From Dasyornis broadbenti (Eukaryota > Chordata > Aves > Passeriformes > Dasyornithidae): a stretch of DNA of 64,000 nt. The notes under the pieces are model-generated. The model was not told the DNA's origin. It was given only the letters and a program-made list of their open reading frames with translations, and did no database searches. This document shows positions 1 through 12,725 of the stretch, piece after piece; the stretch's first letter is position 1; each line of letters starts with the position of its first letter. The stretch spans positions 534,237 to 598,236 of the forward strand of contig VZRN01005829.1 in assembly GCA_013397935.1 (NCBI GenBank), given 5' to 3'. The position numbers were made by a program, and so were the translations under genes.

Positions 1-263
1 GCAGAGTGGAAGCAATTTGTAGACTTCTGGTTCCACAAAGGCTCCTGGAACCGTCCCTTCCACTATTTATCGGAAAAAATTTTAAACATAGATCCCTGTT
101 TTGTCCTCTTTATTCTATTCAGTTTGCAAACAGTCTGTCTTGTCATGAATGCACAGAGTTATCCAGCTAGGTTTATCTGTCCTGAACAAGGATACATTTT
201 CCTGTCTGTTGCCCTTATGATCGCTGCAGAACTGATGAGTATGATCAAAGTGGAGTCATTCTG

Positions 264-1926
264 AGCGTAAATGTAGAATTCACAAGTCACTGACTCTGAG
301 AGTTTTACAAGATGCTATGATAGTCATAGTGAGACAATTTGGCATACCCAGCCATGCAATAAATTATGTATATTAAAAAAAATAGAAATATTCTGTTTAA
401 ATTCATGCAACTTTATCTAACTTACCAGAGTATTTAATGGTCCCAAGTCTACCAGACAGACTATGTCAGAAAGAGAGTATTGAATATTTCTACTTGGATA
501 ATAAGACCTGTCTTCTGGTGCCTCTGAAATAAACTCAAAACAAACTAAATTTGTAGGGTGTTACGTGTCAGTAAAAATTAAAGTTTATTCCAGCCTTTAT
601 TTTATTTTTAGTCTTCTGGCAAACGAATCCACCAGTGCAAAACTACAGATTAGAAAGCCATTTTCAGTAAATTCCTGCTTCCTGATCTAGAAAAGAAGGA
701 AGATGAATACAGCACCTATCAGTAGAACTCTGATGGGCGAGATCAAGTCAAATCCTTTTGAGTACTGAATGCAATAAATTGGCTTTGGCTAACATACTAT
801 CAGGACAAAGTGTAAGGACATGTACATGCCAAAACATCTTACATGTTATCCTACCTCTCAGATCCATCCACTTGAACCACTTCCTGTAATCATCTTCTGC
901 ATAGGTTATCACCTTTGCGAATGTGAAACTGTACATACCATCAGCCCACAAAATACCCATGGACTGAGATGGTATCAGGTAGAAAGATGGCCTCCCACAT
1001 AATTATATTCAACAAGCATGGCATATGATAGAAAACAAAACCATTGTTAAAATAATCTCCATCAGAGTTTGAAAACTGAGACAGAGATAGCTTCTGCTCC
1101 ATCTTCTTATACATACAAGCAGAGCTTCTCCCTTTCAATTCTCTCTAGGCTGTAATGCAATAATGGCAGATTTCATTTCATAGACAAATCTAAAGCCATA
1201 ATAAATAAATGCTGTGTCGCACTTCCTGACTAAATTTTGCTACTATGAAAGTACAGTCTGATCCTCTCTATAGAAAATGGTTTTCGAACTCAGTTTTGGG
1301 GCAACAACTTTCTTGCTACCCTCAAGACTAAAAGGAATTCTCACCTGTCCAACATTTCTGCTTTAATTACGGTGAGCTTAAACCTGAACATTAAAAAATG
1401 TGTATACTATTTTACTCCGACTACCAATTCTGAATGAAAATACTCAATGTTTTGATTGACTGTCACTTTTAAAGAAGAAAAATTTGAAACTGAAATTTTA
1501 GTTTTTGATTTTGAGTTTTCATAATATAAAAGATCGTATTTTCAAGTTTGTTCTTAATGCTCTGAATGCTGTAAGTATTTTCCCCTATTGAAACTTGTGA
1601 TTCATACATAATGACTTGCCTCCAGGAGTGAATGTTTTAAGGACACGCTCATGTATCATGAAACACAGAGTGTCTGATCAGTTCACTATTGGGAGAAGGG
1701 ATGCTGACTGTTCTTATGCCTAGAAAAAAGCTTAATGACATCCCCACTTGGTTTCAAGTAGATTCAAGAATTTTCAACCACCACCAGCTTGCCACCTACA
1801 CTTTTTAGTTATTTCTGAGCTCCATTGTTATTTTTTGGCACCCTGGATGAGTTCTTGAAGATTTTATACCCTTTACCAAATGCTCACCATCTTCCACTCA
1901 TGCAAAGTCATTTATAGGTCAAATTA
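264..1926. other. Non-coding stretch without recognised elements
   Basis: Only short chance open frames are seen here, in several frames at once. An AATAAA hexamer stands at 358-363, which could be the polyadenylation signal of the open frame that enters at the left edge (see findings). A pyrimidine-rich acceptor-like site near 610 leads into 56 bases open in two frames, which is not enough to call an exon. Confidence 0.5.
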
Positions 1927-2060
1927 TAGAGTCATAGAATCATAGGACAATTTGGATTGATAGGGACATTTAAAGATCAATCAGTCCAATGCCCTTGCAA
2001 TGAGCAGGGACATCTTCAGCCAAATCAGGTCACTCAGAGCCCTGTTCAATCTGGCCTTGC
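1927..2060 (-). mobile_element. CR1 LINE 3'-end fragment
   Basis: Read on the minus strand this is the terminal part of an avian CR1 element. The plus strand opens with the inverted terminal repeats (TCATAGAATCATAGG), then the degraded line about a first drop of ground 'TTTAAAGATCA', the 'AATGAGCAGGGACATCTTCAGCC' region and the 'TCTGGCCTTG' segment in the order expected for an inverted CR1 3' end. The body is cut at its 5' side near 2,060, as is usual for these elements. Divergence from the remembered consensus is considerable, so the copy is old and inactive. Confidence 0.85.
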
Positions 2061-3005
2061 TCTTTGTGCCACCCCCAGGTTTACCAAAAGCAGTGCACCT
2101 TCATTTCCTGCAATATCACACAAAAGAGGAATCAGCATCCTATATGTGAGAAATATTGCTCTTAGTGAGTCCTGATCAGAATGACTAAATCTGGGCATCC
2201 ACATACACTTTCTTTGCAGTGTTTGAAAACCTGCAGCTGTAACTGTAGTTGCTCAGATATATGAAAGTTTAGGTAATTCTGGATTAGTCTTGATACTTAA
2301 TTAAAATAGTTCAAAATGTCTGAGTAGATACAGCAGCAAGTTAGCTCCCAGGACTTGTGGACCTTTGTCCCCCTTGCGCTCCCAGCAGACAGGATTTCTT
2401 TGTAAAATCTCTCACCCCATCATTAGGTTTGCTCTGATGTAAAGTAAATCTATTTAACGTGGCATCTCCTGAAAAGCTCCTAAGACCTCTCTACAAATTT
2501 CAAAGTGCAAGTTATATATAATCATTAATTATTTTAGATATTCAAATTAAACATATCAGTTTGAATTAACAAGTATATAAAGGGTAATGAAAAAAGTGGA
2601 GTGAAATGCGTATCTTCAGCAAACATCTAGTTTATATCTGGGATAAGATCCAAGTTCACTGAAATGAACCCAGCACATCCCTCAGACATTGGTACTACAA
2701 TGACAGCACAGGCGAATGCAGCAGCCGTTGTCTCCTCAGCAACAGTGCAAATGCAGTCCCAGCTTCATCCAATACTAGAGTTGCCTGATTTTCTCTCACT
2801 TTGGGATGTCATCATGGAAACAGTCTTGATTACTTAATGTTCCTTAAAATGGTACTAGCTTAGCTAATCAATGTTATTCTGTTGTTATGCAGGATATTTT
2901 TCCATTCTGAAACAATATTGATTACCTAATTATTGCCATTAAAAGCACCCAAAACCAAAACACATTTAAGCCAGTGATTGTGCGACTGCTATTAAAGCTC
3001 TCACA

Positions 3006-3075
3006 AGTAATACTACTTCATTTCTACCCAGTTTGCAAGGAGTAATACTACCCTGTTTCTACTCAGTCTGCAAAG
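3006..3075. repeat. Two-copy 35-bp tandem duplication
   Basis: Positions 3006-3040 and 3041-3075 are head-to-tail copies that both start AGTAATACTAC and end in CAAGG or CAAAG. By eye they differ at 7 of 35 positions, and all seven differences are transitions. There is no poly-A or LINE signature nearby, so this is a local segmental duplication that has since decayed. Confidence 0.85.
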
Positions 3076-3807
3076 CTTCCCTATTTTCGAGCATCTTCAA
3101 CTCTCTCACTGTTCTAATATTCATCAACTTAGTCCCCTCCCCCAGCTTCCACCAGCAGACAGTGCAAAATTAGCAGCGAGAGACAGGATCAAACAGCTTG
3201 TTCCAGAAAGCAGCAGTACAAGACACAAAGAAAGGGATATGGCAGCAGGTATAGACCCAGCACCTGTTTCTAATTTTTTAAACTTTAAACTTAATTCTAC
3301 CTCGTTCAAACTTATTTTAGAAAGCAATTCACAACAGGAAAAATTATAAAATTGGCAGGAAACTAAGACTTGGGTGTTGAGAATTAAGAACTTCAAACTG
3401 TGAAATAGAATATATATGTGTATCTATATATACTGCTATTGCATCATTAGGAGAATTTGGCTCTACAGCTGTATTTGTGATTATTGAAGCATTCTTCTGT
3501 TTATATTTAGCCATAAAATTGCACATACTTATAAGCTCTTTTACCTCTTTAAAAAGGCAGCAGCCAACCTGTATGTTTTGCAGCTATGGGATGTTTTAAC
3601 CTGATACTCCGGACTCTGTTGGACTTACCCTAGATGCCAAAGCACTGATCTTTCTCTTTGGGTAATGTGTGTTTTGTGAAATATGAATGGTGTACATGAT
3701 TGCAAATATGTTTGTGTTTGTGTGTATTCCCTCATGCACAGTGTATTGTACATACACTCTTTTGCACTATCTACATATAGAAAACAGAGTTAAAACATCT
3801 TTCTCAC

Positions 3808-3915
3808 AGGTACATGGTGTGACTCTTGGGGATGTCCTGTGCAGAGCTAAGGGCTGGACTCAACTTGGGTTGGATTCTTGTGGGTACTCTCCATCTCAGC
3901 ACTCTCTATGATTCT
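3808..3915 (+). mobile_element. CR1 LINE 3'-end fragment (short)
   Basis: The segment matches the pattern 'gtgtgactcttggggatgtcctgtgcagagc...ggattcttgtgggtactctcc...ctctatgattctt', which is the 3' end of one CR1 subfamily in the plus orientation. It ends in the CTATGATTCT terminal repeat. Only about 110 bp remain. The subfamily resembles that of the copy at 25,895-26,062 more than the common CR1 ends elsewhere in the window. Confidence 0.7.
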
Positions 3916-4169
3916 TTTCATTTGTGCACAATATATATGATAAACAGAGAATTGCCATTGCAGATAGAGGAGGCATAAAACATACACTGTATAATATCAG
4001 AAGAGATTTTTTTAAGCCCCAACTGTACAAAAGTTGCTGAAGAGATAGCACATATAGGCCTTAAGAAGCACAGTAACTTTTAGAAAGGGGATAGATCTGT
4101 GAAGAAACCTGAGCAACAAGGTTGTTAGACTGCATCACTGGATAAAATAAGTAGACATGGTCCCATAAT

Positions 4170-4375
4170 TTCTTGGTGAGGTCTGACAGTTTTTCAGGCA
4201 TATGACACACACCCCATCCCTGGAAATGTTCAATGCCAGGTTGGATGGGGGCCCAAGCAACCTGGCCTAAGGGGTGTGTCATCCCTGCCCATGACAGTGA
4301 GTGGGACCTAGGTGATTTTTATGGTCCTTTCCAACCCACACCGTTCTATGATTTTATATTCTGTGATTCTATGTC
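4170..4375 (+). mobile_element. CR1 LINE 3'-end fragment
   Basis: From 4213 the sequence follows the CR1 3' end closely: 'CCCCATCCCTGGAAATGTTCAA', 'AGGTTGGATGGGGGC', 'AGCAACCTGGCCTA', 'GGTCCTTTCCAACCCA' and the closing 'TTCTATGATTTTATATTCTGTGATTCTATG'. The 5' boundary is vague because the first 40 bases are diverged. An in-phase insertion or gap is present relative to the remembered consensus around 4280-4300. Confidence 0.85.
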
Positions 4376-7300
4376 AAAAAGTACTCCAAGTATGCAAAAA
4401 CAGAAATAGTTTTCGCCTCCCATTTGGACTGAGATGTGGAAGATGGAGTGGATTCATGGGTGCACCTCAGACCATGTCAATCAGGGCCTCAGTCGTACAA
4501 GAGAATGGCAGCTGAAGGTCCTTGCCTACACAGCTACAGACCGAGGGCTGCCCGAAGGAGACAGAAAGCACTGCCTGCATCCTTCTTGTTTTGCTCGCTC
4601 AGCCTCAACCCTTCAGCAGGAGGGGCAGATGAGACAGACGTATTCAGACTTGTAAGCAGTCTGAATACAGACCTGAAGGACAAGGTGGAACATAAAACTA
4701 TAGCAAAGGAGGTCAGAAGAGAATAAAAATTGAGAGATTTGCAGCCAGGCAGTGCTAGTACTTACAAGACTCATCTGAACAAGCCTCAATACAGCTTTCT
4801 ATATATTCAGTGGACCTAGGTAATTTATAAGAAATGTGAAAGTCTGAAAAATTAATTAAATTTTATTTAAATTGATTTAAATTCAAATAAATTATTTTGA
4901 TTTTTGAGTTTTGATTATTCTGGAAGAACAGATTAAGTTAAAACAATCTACCATAACATGAGAATGTTCTATGATAACACTAAAAATGCTAATATTACCA
5001 GCGTCACCAAACAACCCAGAGAACAAACAAAGTACCAGAAAGGGAGTGGGGGGGAAAGGACTACAAAGGAAGAGGAAACTGTTATGTTTCCTTCTCCTTG
5101 GTACATTTTTTCTTGCCAAGAGTGGACTTAAACTCGACCTGCTTCTTGCTATGGGACCTGGCATGCTGCCACAAACGTGTTCCTGCTCACAAGCAGCACC
5201 AGCATGCTGGTCACAATGTACTCCAGAAAAAATGAGTGCCAAAAATGTCCTCCTCTCTAAAAAGGTTCAGCGTGCGAGCATGCTTGTGTGTGCGATTTAT
5301 GCAAAAATCCTGTCAAAATATTCTGCTTCATCAAAAGTCTAATTTACATACATTTTTGGGACACTGTAGAGGCTGATTAACATGACGTATCACAATTCAG
5401 AAGGAATGTTGACTGAAGCATTTTGGGAGCCTGGGATGCAGGAACACAAGGTAGATAAGCATATGGAGCTCAGTGAATGAAGCAGGAGGCTGCCTATTCT
5501 GCTATGATTTATGTTTCTTGTGAGAACTTGATGGCTTTCTGAGATAAGAGATTTTGTTTAGGAAAAAATCTAGTGCAATGAAAAAAAAGTTATAGAGCTT
5601 TATTTATCTTTAATAAGCCCAGCTTCATCTTCCATCACCTTTTAGAGATTCCAGAATTTGGGTTTTATTAAAGAGAAAACTAGTAAGCACTATAGCTTCA
5701 TTTATAAATAGTAAGTTAAAATTTTTAATCAAAAACACTTAGAAATTATTTTTTATCCCCTGGATTTACAGGAACCACAACAGTATTTATCTTGCAAAAT
5801 AAAACTTACCAACATTTTATATTAGGTCTTTTAAATTTATGTGTTAACTTACCCATGCATCTGAAACTGGATTAGTTTCACATTTTCTCATTATTGATTT
5901 AATTAATTTTTTAAAAATTGGATAATGACATTTCTACAGAGTCTTGGAATATGAGAGAATCTCATATTTTTTCCCTAACTGCTTTCTGTATCACGAAAAC
6001 AATGTAAATACCACTCCCTGGCCAAGTCCAAATACCCAGCTGGTGGAAATATTTGTTAGTAACCTTTCTGAAAGGAAATCACCTCATGCATTATTCACTC
6101 TGCCATAGTTCTACTTATTAACTTTACAGCAAAAACTACTATTTCACTGCAATGAATTGCTCCTCCTCAGCCCCAGGAACATCCACAGCAGTTAATTATT
6201 GGTTTGCAAGGGTTGGTAGTCCAGAGCACAGGAGACAAAGAAGAAAGTACTCACTAAACCAGAGACAAATAATCAGCTGATAGAAGACTAAGCTCCCATT
6301 TTAGTTAACAATGAGCTGGTCAACACAATCTGTAGAGCTTAAAAAAATATTTGATTTACTAGACAGAGGTTTATTTCTGGGATTAATCTGGAATTGAATA
6401 TAATTTTTTGCTTCTGGTTACAAATTGTGCTCTCATAAAGGTAGCTCAAAGGAATTTTCAGGCTAAGCAGGGAGACACATAATGAATATAGTCATGAGCT
6501 TCGACTGGGATGGCAGTGATGGCAGATGAAGTGTGTCACAGTGTGGGACCTGGATGTGGATTTTTAATTCCCATTTTATCAGGTTTTGAATATACCTGTC
6601 ACGTGAGACACAGAATTGGAGTGGAATTTGCTGTTCATTCCCATATGTGCACATACCGGAATGAGTTATAAACTCACTTCCAAAGTGGCATAATCTAGAC
6701 CAAAACGATCAAGAAGTGTTCTGGAGACATTTTATTTAAATAGCATTTCTTTTAAATAATTTACATTCAATCTGCATCAGGTAGTGACAGAATCTGAGGG
6801 TAAGGGGAAGGAATCTTAAGCATCTTGTTGTCTGAGGGTGACTTTCTGACAAGACTTCTGCTGAAGGACGACTTGCAGGAAGGCACCCAGGAGGTACCAC
6901 TGTCCAGCTCACGGCTGCTTACTGTCACCACTGGGTGTCTCACCAACCAGCTTTTTGAAGAAGAGAGCAGTGATGATCCTTGCTGTGAGTGCACGAAGAA
7001 GGAAGGACATATTCAAACACCAATAGCAGCATACAAAAAGACAGGGCTGCATCTGTAAGTTACAGGGAGAAACAAAACTACCTGTCATCCATCCTCAAAA
7101 ATGTCAGCATGTGTACAACAACCTGGGGTTTGCAATTCCCCTGTGAAGAAATTCAGCCATTATTGCACTACCAAAATTTATTTATTTCTGATTAGAGATA
7201 AAGCCCAGAAGAGTGAAAATCTGTTCTCCCTCCAACAGGTTATGTCTCTGCCTTTGTGTGCAAATCACCTGGGTTTCATATTTGCCTGTACTGTGAATGC

Positions 7301-9807
7301 ATGTGGAATATTTTTCCCACATATAGTTCAAATTGCTGCTACTGATCATGCAATCATTTAATTAGCTCTGAAGGGGTTAATAGAGATGAAAGAAAGTTCT
7401 TCTGATAGAAGACTATGCCTGAAACCATGCAGTTTTGTGGCATTACCCTGCAAGAAAGCATCACACCAAAACAACATTAAGGAAAGACAAATTAAATGGG
7501 TGAGTAGTAGCCAGGGGAGCCTTAAAGTTAATCCACCATATTGCTGTAAAAAGGTTTGCCATCTGGATCCCAGTTTGCTACAATATTGAGGCTTCATGGC
7601 ATTTCCTCCCCTTCATCTTCATTTTCAGCTCTCATCCTTGAGAGAGCTGAGGAACTTGTTCAGTGCTCCAGTGCTGCAGCGGGTGTGTGTGATATAGGAT
7701 GCTTTCAGAAACCCCGGTTACAGTGTGTAAACATCTCACTGCCTTCTATAACAACTCTGCAGCAGTTTGCATGTCAGCAGCCTCTGAGATACTCACAGCC
7801 ACGCAGCAGTGGTAATTGTAGAGGTTTCCATGCTCTAAAAGTGCACAAAACCAAGCTCTTGCTTTTTCCAGACAGAAGGACTGGATGCTGTGTGGCTTTA
7901 CCAACCACTCCAGATTGCAATAGCTCCATTAAGCTTTTGTGAGCTGTTTCAAATCCCCCTCTTTACCTCTGCTAAAGGCGTGCAACAGCTACAGAGACCT
8001 CTTTGCAACAAATACCTCAAAACACTAGAGGGCTGGTCTGCTCGGGAATCACGGAGCTGGGGCTGAGGGATTGCACCTTAACAAAACGCATCCGAGGCTC
8101 CAGATGCCAGCTCTGACTGGCAAGGCGGAAGAGGAACGTGTCAGAAGCTGTGTTTGATATGATCAACAAATCTGCTTTGAAGAGGCACGCGGGTGAGGCG
8201 GCCAAAGGGTCAAAGTGAATTAACTCTCGCATCCTCCAACGCAGTGGTGGAGGTCAGAAGGGAGCCTGACACACATTAAAGCAGAAGAGGACACCCTGTA
8301 TGTCTTAAAGGGAATTAAACAGAGATGTTTGGGAGGGTGTTTTTCGTTGGATATTTTGGTGTGGGGTTTTTTTCTCCTAGGCTTTGGTGAGGGGAAAGAA
8401 AAAAGATGTTTGCTTTCAGTTATCTGTTGTTGTCACCATACACAGACAGGGTTTTTTTCCTAGTGAGTGAAAAGACCAATTCCCCGTTTTGGTTACTTTT
8501 CCTGGAATAAAGCCAAGCTTTAAAGGAACAGAGCCAGGTCCTCAGGTCACAGAAATTCAAACAGCACCAAGGGAAAGTGAGATTTTGCACCAGTTTGCAC
8601 CTCTGTAAACAACTTCTGTTCATGTAAACAACTTCCTACTGATTTCAGGAGAGTAGTCTGATTCCCTTGCCCTGGAAACAGGATCTGACCCATTAAATTG
8701 TTCTTTTTCTTGTACTTATTTAAATGTATTTCATGTCTGCAATCCCTGCATATCCACCGCGTGGAGGGGTTTGGACAGGAGGGGACGACCTGAAACTTTC
8801 CAGCTAAGCACCAGACTGATTCTGCTGTCATTAAAAATGACAGATGAAAGGGACAAACAGTTTTTTCCCTGTCCCCTGAGGAGGAGATACTTAAGTGACA
8901 GCCCAGCTCCATCTGAGGGCTGGAGCAGCTGGGAGGCACAGCTCTCCAGCCAGGCTGACCTTGCCAGTGGTGAGCAGCACAGCCCAGCCCGAGTAAGGAC
9001 AGCCTGCCAAAGAGGTGCCCCTGGACATTAGGAATGCTAAATTCACTTTGAGCACGCATGGATAGCTCCACTTGTCACACTTTTGAGAGGCAGGTATTCC
9101 ACAGCTCCTGGCGCTTCCCAGGTACCGGGAGGATTTTTAAAGAAATAATTACAACGAGCCTTAAGAGGGTTTCCTGAGTAGTTTCATATGACACAATTCC
9201 TGTCTAGTTGTTTTCTTCACTGTGCAGCTACAGAAGTCTGCAGTATGACCCATTAATAGGATATTTTTAGTAATAGAGAAGTCATTGAGATCTAGAGGCA
9301 GCTAGGATTATTTAAGCTTTTTAGATGAATTATCTCTAGACACACATGCACACATGCTGTCTAAATATTTTCAAGACCATTCTACTTCTACCTGCAGGGG
9401 AGGAACATCTCTGTTGCTCATAAAATTTTTATAAACTACTGACAGGAGAATTTTCCTAAGGAAAGATTACTCAAATCACTTCCCATCCTTAAAATACACT
9501 GAGCTAGCAGTGGGCTTCTCTGACCTTAGAAACATCCCAAAATAAGTTTTCAGTCTTTGAAAATGAAGGATGTACCAAGTTAAAATTTAATCATCATAAT
9601 ATTAGCAATGCCTTGGATACATTTTGAAGCTGTAAAGCATTAGGGAAATAACATCCCATCAGAGACCAGCATCTGAGCTGTACTTCATTTTCATTGCTGA
9701 TGACCTGTTAGCAAAAGAATCCACAAGTAAAAGCAACAGACCAAGCTGGCTGCAGGTAAATAACAGGTACACTCAGCTCTGTACTGCAGTATATGCTTAT
9801 CTATAAT
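4376..9807. other. Non-coding stretch, no recognised elements
   Basis: No CR1, LTR or tandem repeat was recognised apart from the AT-rich tract near 4.85 kb. Three spots have somewhat coding-like open frames: 4603-4651 between a good acceptor and a GTAAGC donor, 6804-7055 (84 codons, stop just beyond) and 7386-7499 before a GTGAGT donor. Segment 8870-9010 is locally GC-rich. None can be tied to a known protein. Confidence 0.5.
4846..4915. repeat. AT-rich low-complexity tract
   Basis: About 70 bases made almost only of A and T, with TTTAAAT and ATTAAAT words repeated irregularly. There is no clean repeat unit, and no gene is supported across it. Confidence 0.8.
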
Positions 9808-9821
9808 GGGGGGGGGGGGGG
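9808..9821. repeat. Poly-G homopolymer (G14) at gap edge
   Basis: Fourteen consecutive G bases run directly into the N block at 9822. The true length is unknown because the assembly stops here. The base after the gap is also G (GGAGGG), so the tract is likely longer than shown. Confidence 0.95.
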
Positions 9822-9856
9822 NNNNNNNNNNNNNNNNNNNNNNNNNNNNNNNNNNN
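9822..9856. other. Assembly gap (35 N)
   Basis: Thirty-five N characters interrupt the sequence immediately after a G14 run. The odd count suggests an estimated rather than a fixed-size gap. Any feature spanning this point cannot be judged. Confidence 0.99.
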
Positions 9857-12612
9857 GGAGGGTTGAGGAAACACTTATATATGGCTTATCACAAAATCTC
9901 AGCCTGAAAAATTCTTTGGTCTAAGATTCCATGCCCTTTGAAAAGTCAGAATAATCATAAAAATCTTTGCAACAAAAATCCAAACACTATGAATATTCAT
10001 GCTCTTCACAGCTGTTACATTTATGGAAATGCAATAACAGCAAACTTTTTGTATTTGGCAAAGACTTTTTATCAGATGAATACATGCCAGTAAAAGAACT
10101 TAAGTGAAATGAAAAGCCTGGCTCACTTCTGTTTTCTATAGAAGTGTGCTGCAGTCCAGAGCATTTTGAAAGTTAAAGAAAGAGTCTTTTTTTTCAAATT
10201 TCAAAACATGTATGCAAATTTCAGCTGGCAGTGCATACACAACCCATATTTAATAAATACATCCTTTGGAAAGTGATGTTCCATGTCCACACTTAAACAA
10301 CCAATGAATGGACACTTTGCCCTGATACAAATAACAGCAGCCTATTTGCTTGTGATGCTAAATGCCGTCAGAGTTGTCATCTTTCCTGAAAGTTTAATCC
10401 AGTCGTTTAATCTTACCCCTTAACAAACAGTCAGCAAGGCTAATTAAAGGGGGGAAAATCCCCAAAACAAATTACCTGTCTATTTATTCCTAATGCTATG
10501 ATTTGTTAAAGCCCTTCTCCATCAGCTCTCAGTGGGAAACTGCATATACCAGGAATGTCTGCAAGTGAGACACACAGATAAAAACATTCAGCACAAGATA
10601 TAAGGTAAAGAGGACTGCAACATACCTTCAGCAGTGCGCTCCTTCCTTCCCAGCCAGCCACTTCTCAAGAAGGTGCGCTACAGATGGGACTAAGAAAGTA
10701 ATTTTAAATGGACTACTAATAAGTAGGTCCATGAAACCAGATGTGACAGCAGGGTGTCACTAGGTCCTTTTTAAACTTGCCTCCAGTGCTGTCTCCTAGT
10801 TCCTCCAGACAGAATTAGACAGTTGCTGCTCGGATCAGAGCCGAAGAAGCAACGGTGCGTTTTGACTGCAGTTGCTAATGCTCCACTTTCAGGGAGAGCG
10901 CAGAAGTATGTGTGTGCCTGCACTAACTGCACACACTCATCAGCCTGCTACAAGCAGGGAGATGTGATATGCATACTGAAAGAGCTGTGCAGGGAGGAGT
11001 AGTTCAGAAGCACACCCAAGCCTGTTCTGCTAGTAATTGCACCCTGCTGACCTCCCTGGGCTGGATCACTGCTGTAGAATTCACCAATAAGTCTATCAGT
11101 CAATAAGCAATGGATCTGAAACAGTGCATGTGGGGAGGGGAGAGGAGGGGGCGAATGCATCTTCAAGCCTTCAAACATAAAACTTTCAAGATAACTCGTT
11201 TAAATTTCTCTGCCTTTAACATTCCCCCTGCAAATGTCATGGACCATAGTTGAAAGGAATTGGATTTCATTTTAATTAATAACCTCAAAGAGGATTTCTT
11301 TAGGCATGATAAAGCACATTTTTAAGAGGAGTCCCTAATGAGAACTATTATTATTCCAGGGGTTATAGGAGTACCAGGAGCCAGCTGTGAAGATGGCTCC
11401 ACAGAGCAAGGTGGTGTACTGACTCACTCTGAAATCCAGAGCTCACTGTCAGGTTGGATAGGACAAATGAAAGAAATATCGCTATCATTACTTTCCATGG
11501 AAGAAAATGAGCTTAGTGGGGGGAACATGTATATCCAAGGTCACGTGTGGAATTGGAACCCAAATCTCCTCCATCCAATTCCAGTTTCTTACAAATAAAA
11601 CCAAAATGCTTCTGTAGACAAAAATCACCAAAATACGAAGCAGCACAGGCTGTTACTAACCACAAAATTCAGTATGAGCCAAAGTGGCATCTTCATGTCT
11701 TTTTAAATGCAATGTTTTCACATGGATTCGATCATGCAAACTGGACAGCTAACACTTCTGAAATGTTCTCCAACCTTCTCCTGGACATCTGACCTGTCAC
11801 ATTAACTTGCACACCTTTTCCGCAAGGCTGTAGGATTAAAATTCCTTTAGCTGGCCAAGCTCAACTCTCTCAACATTGAAAGATCCACTTCTTGGTCCCA
11901 CAGTGATATGGGACCACTTCATGGGTTGATGGGGGAACAAAACCCAAAACATGAGTAATCAGCACAAGGGTCTAGCAGCCCTGGTATGGCTCTGGTATTA
12001 TTCTTCCCAGGTCTGACTGTATACTGCATTATTTGGGAGTTGTGATAAGATCACAGTTCAAGGTGGTGCAGCTGCAGGCCATAAACCTAGGACATGAGAA
12101 ATCTTCATAGATTCCTCCAGAGTAGCAACATGTCTACGGGGAATATTTTTCTGTGTTAGGAGAACAGTTTATTTTTTAGTTGTTGTTATTTACAGACTAG
12201 TGGACAGAACAAACAGCCTTAAGACCATTGTGCAGCAACCTTAATGAACAAACAATACCAGACAGACACAGCGTAGCTTCAATGGTGGAGGAAAAAACAA
12301 ACCCACGCTTAAAATACATTAAAAACTCTACCTGTTTTTATAAATATATTTTTATAGATGCATACCTATATTATCTCAGTAAAATCACCTAGTATTTGCT
12401 CAGCTCAGGTTTGCATTGACAATGGAAATTTTTGCCTGTGAAAAAGAATTTTATCCCTGAAAAACAGTTTTGGAAATTCAGTGGGAATTGTCCTGCAGAG
12501 TGTTTTCAGAGATGTTCAGTATGGCTAATTCAATTGATTCTCTATCAGACTTAGCTGCAAGGAAACTCTTCAGATCTTACCCTGAATCAGATCTGACATT
12601 CTGGGCAGGTTA
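9857..12612. other. Non-coding stretch without recognised elements
   Basis: No mobile element was recognised. The most notable short items are the near-symmetric GGGGAAAATCCCC at 10,451-10,463, which resembles an NF-kB site, and AT-rich TAATTAA words near 10,440 and 11,275. Open frames of 76-86 codons near 11.0-11.8 kb have no recognisable domain. Confidence 0.5.
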
Positions 12613-12658
12613 TTTGTTTGTTTGGTTGGTTGGCTGGTTGGTTGGTTGGTTGGTTGGG
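12613..12658. repeat. TTTG/TTGG tetranucleotide microsatellite
   Basis: About three TTTG units pass into about nine TTGG units, with one TGGC variant near 12,633. The repeat translates into a Gly-Trp-Leu-Val run that makes the surrounding frame look longer than it is. That frame is not supported as a gene. Confidence 0.9.
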
Positions 12659-12725
12659 GTGTTTTTAATCCAGAAAAGGAAGGATCTAAAAATGATTCAG
12701 ACCCACAGACATTTAATCAAACACA

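Noticed and set aside
2213..2270. Strong acceptor TTTCTTTGCAG and donor TTTAG|GTAATT
   Set aside because: All three frames contain stops, so it cannot be an internal coding exon.
8547..9071. 174-codon minus-strand open frame, the longest outside repeats
   Set aside because: No domain, no splice context, uneven composition; part of the same block is open on the plus strand as well. It sits in a locally GC-rich patch where stops are rarer.
10451..10463. NF-kB-like GGGGAAAATCCCC
   Set aside because: A single short motif with one base too many in the centre and no promoter near it; expected by chance in this length of DNA.
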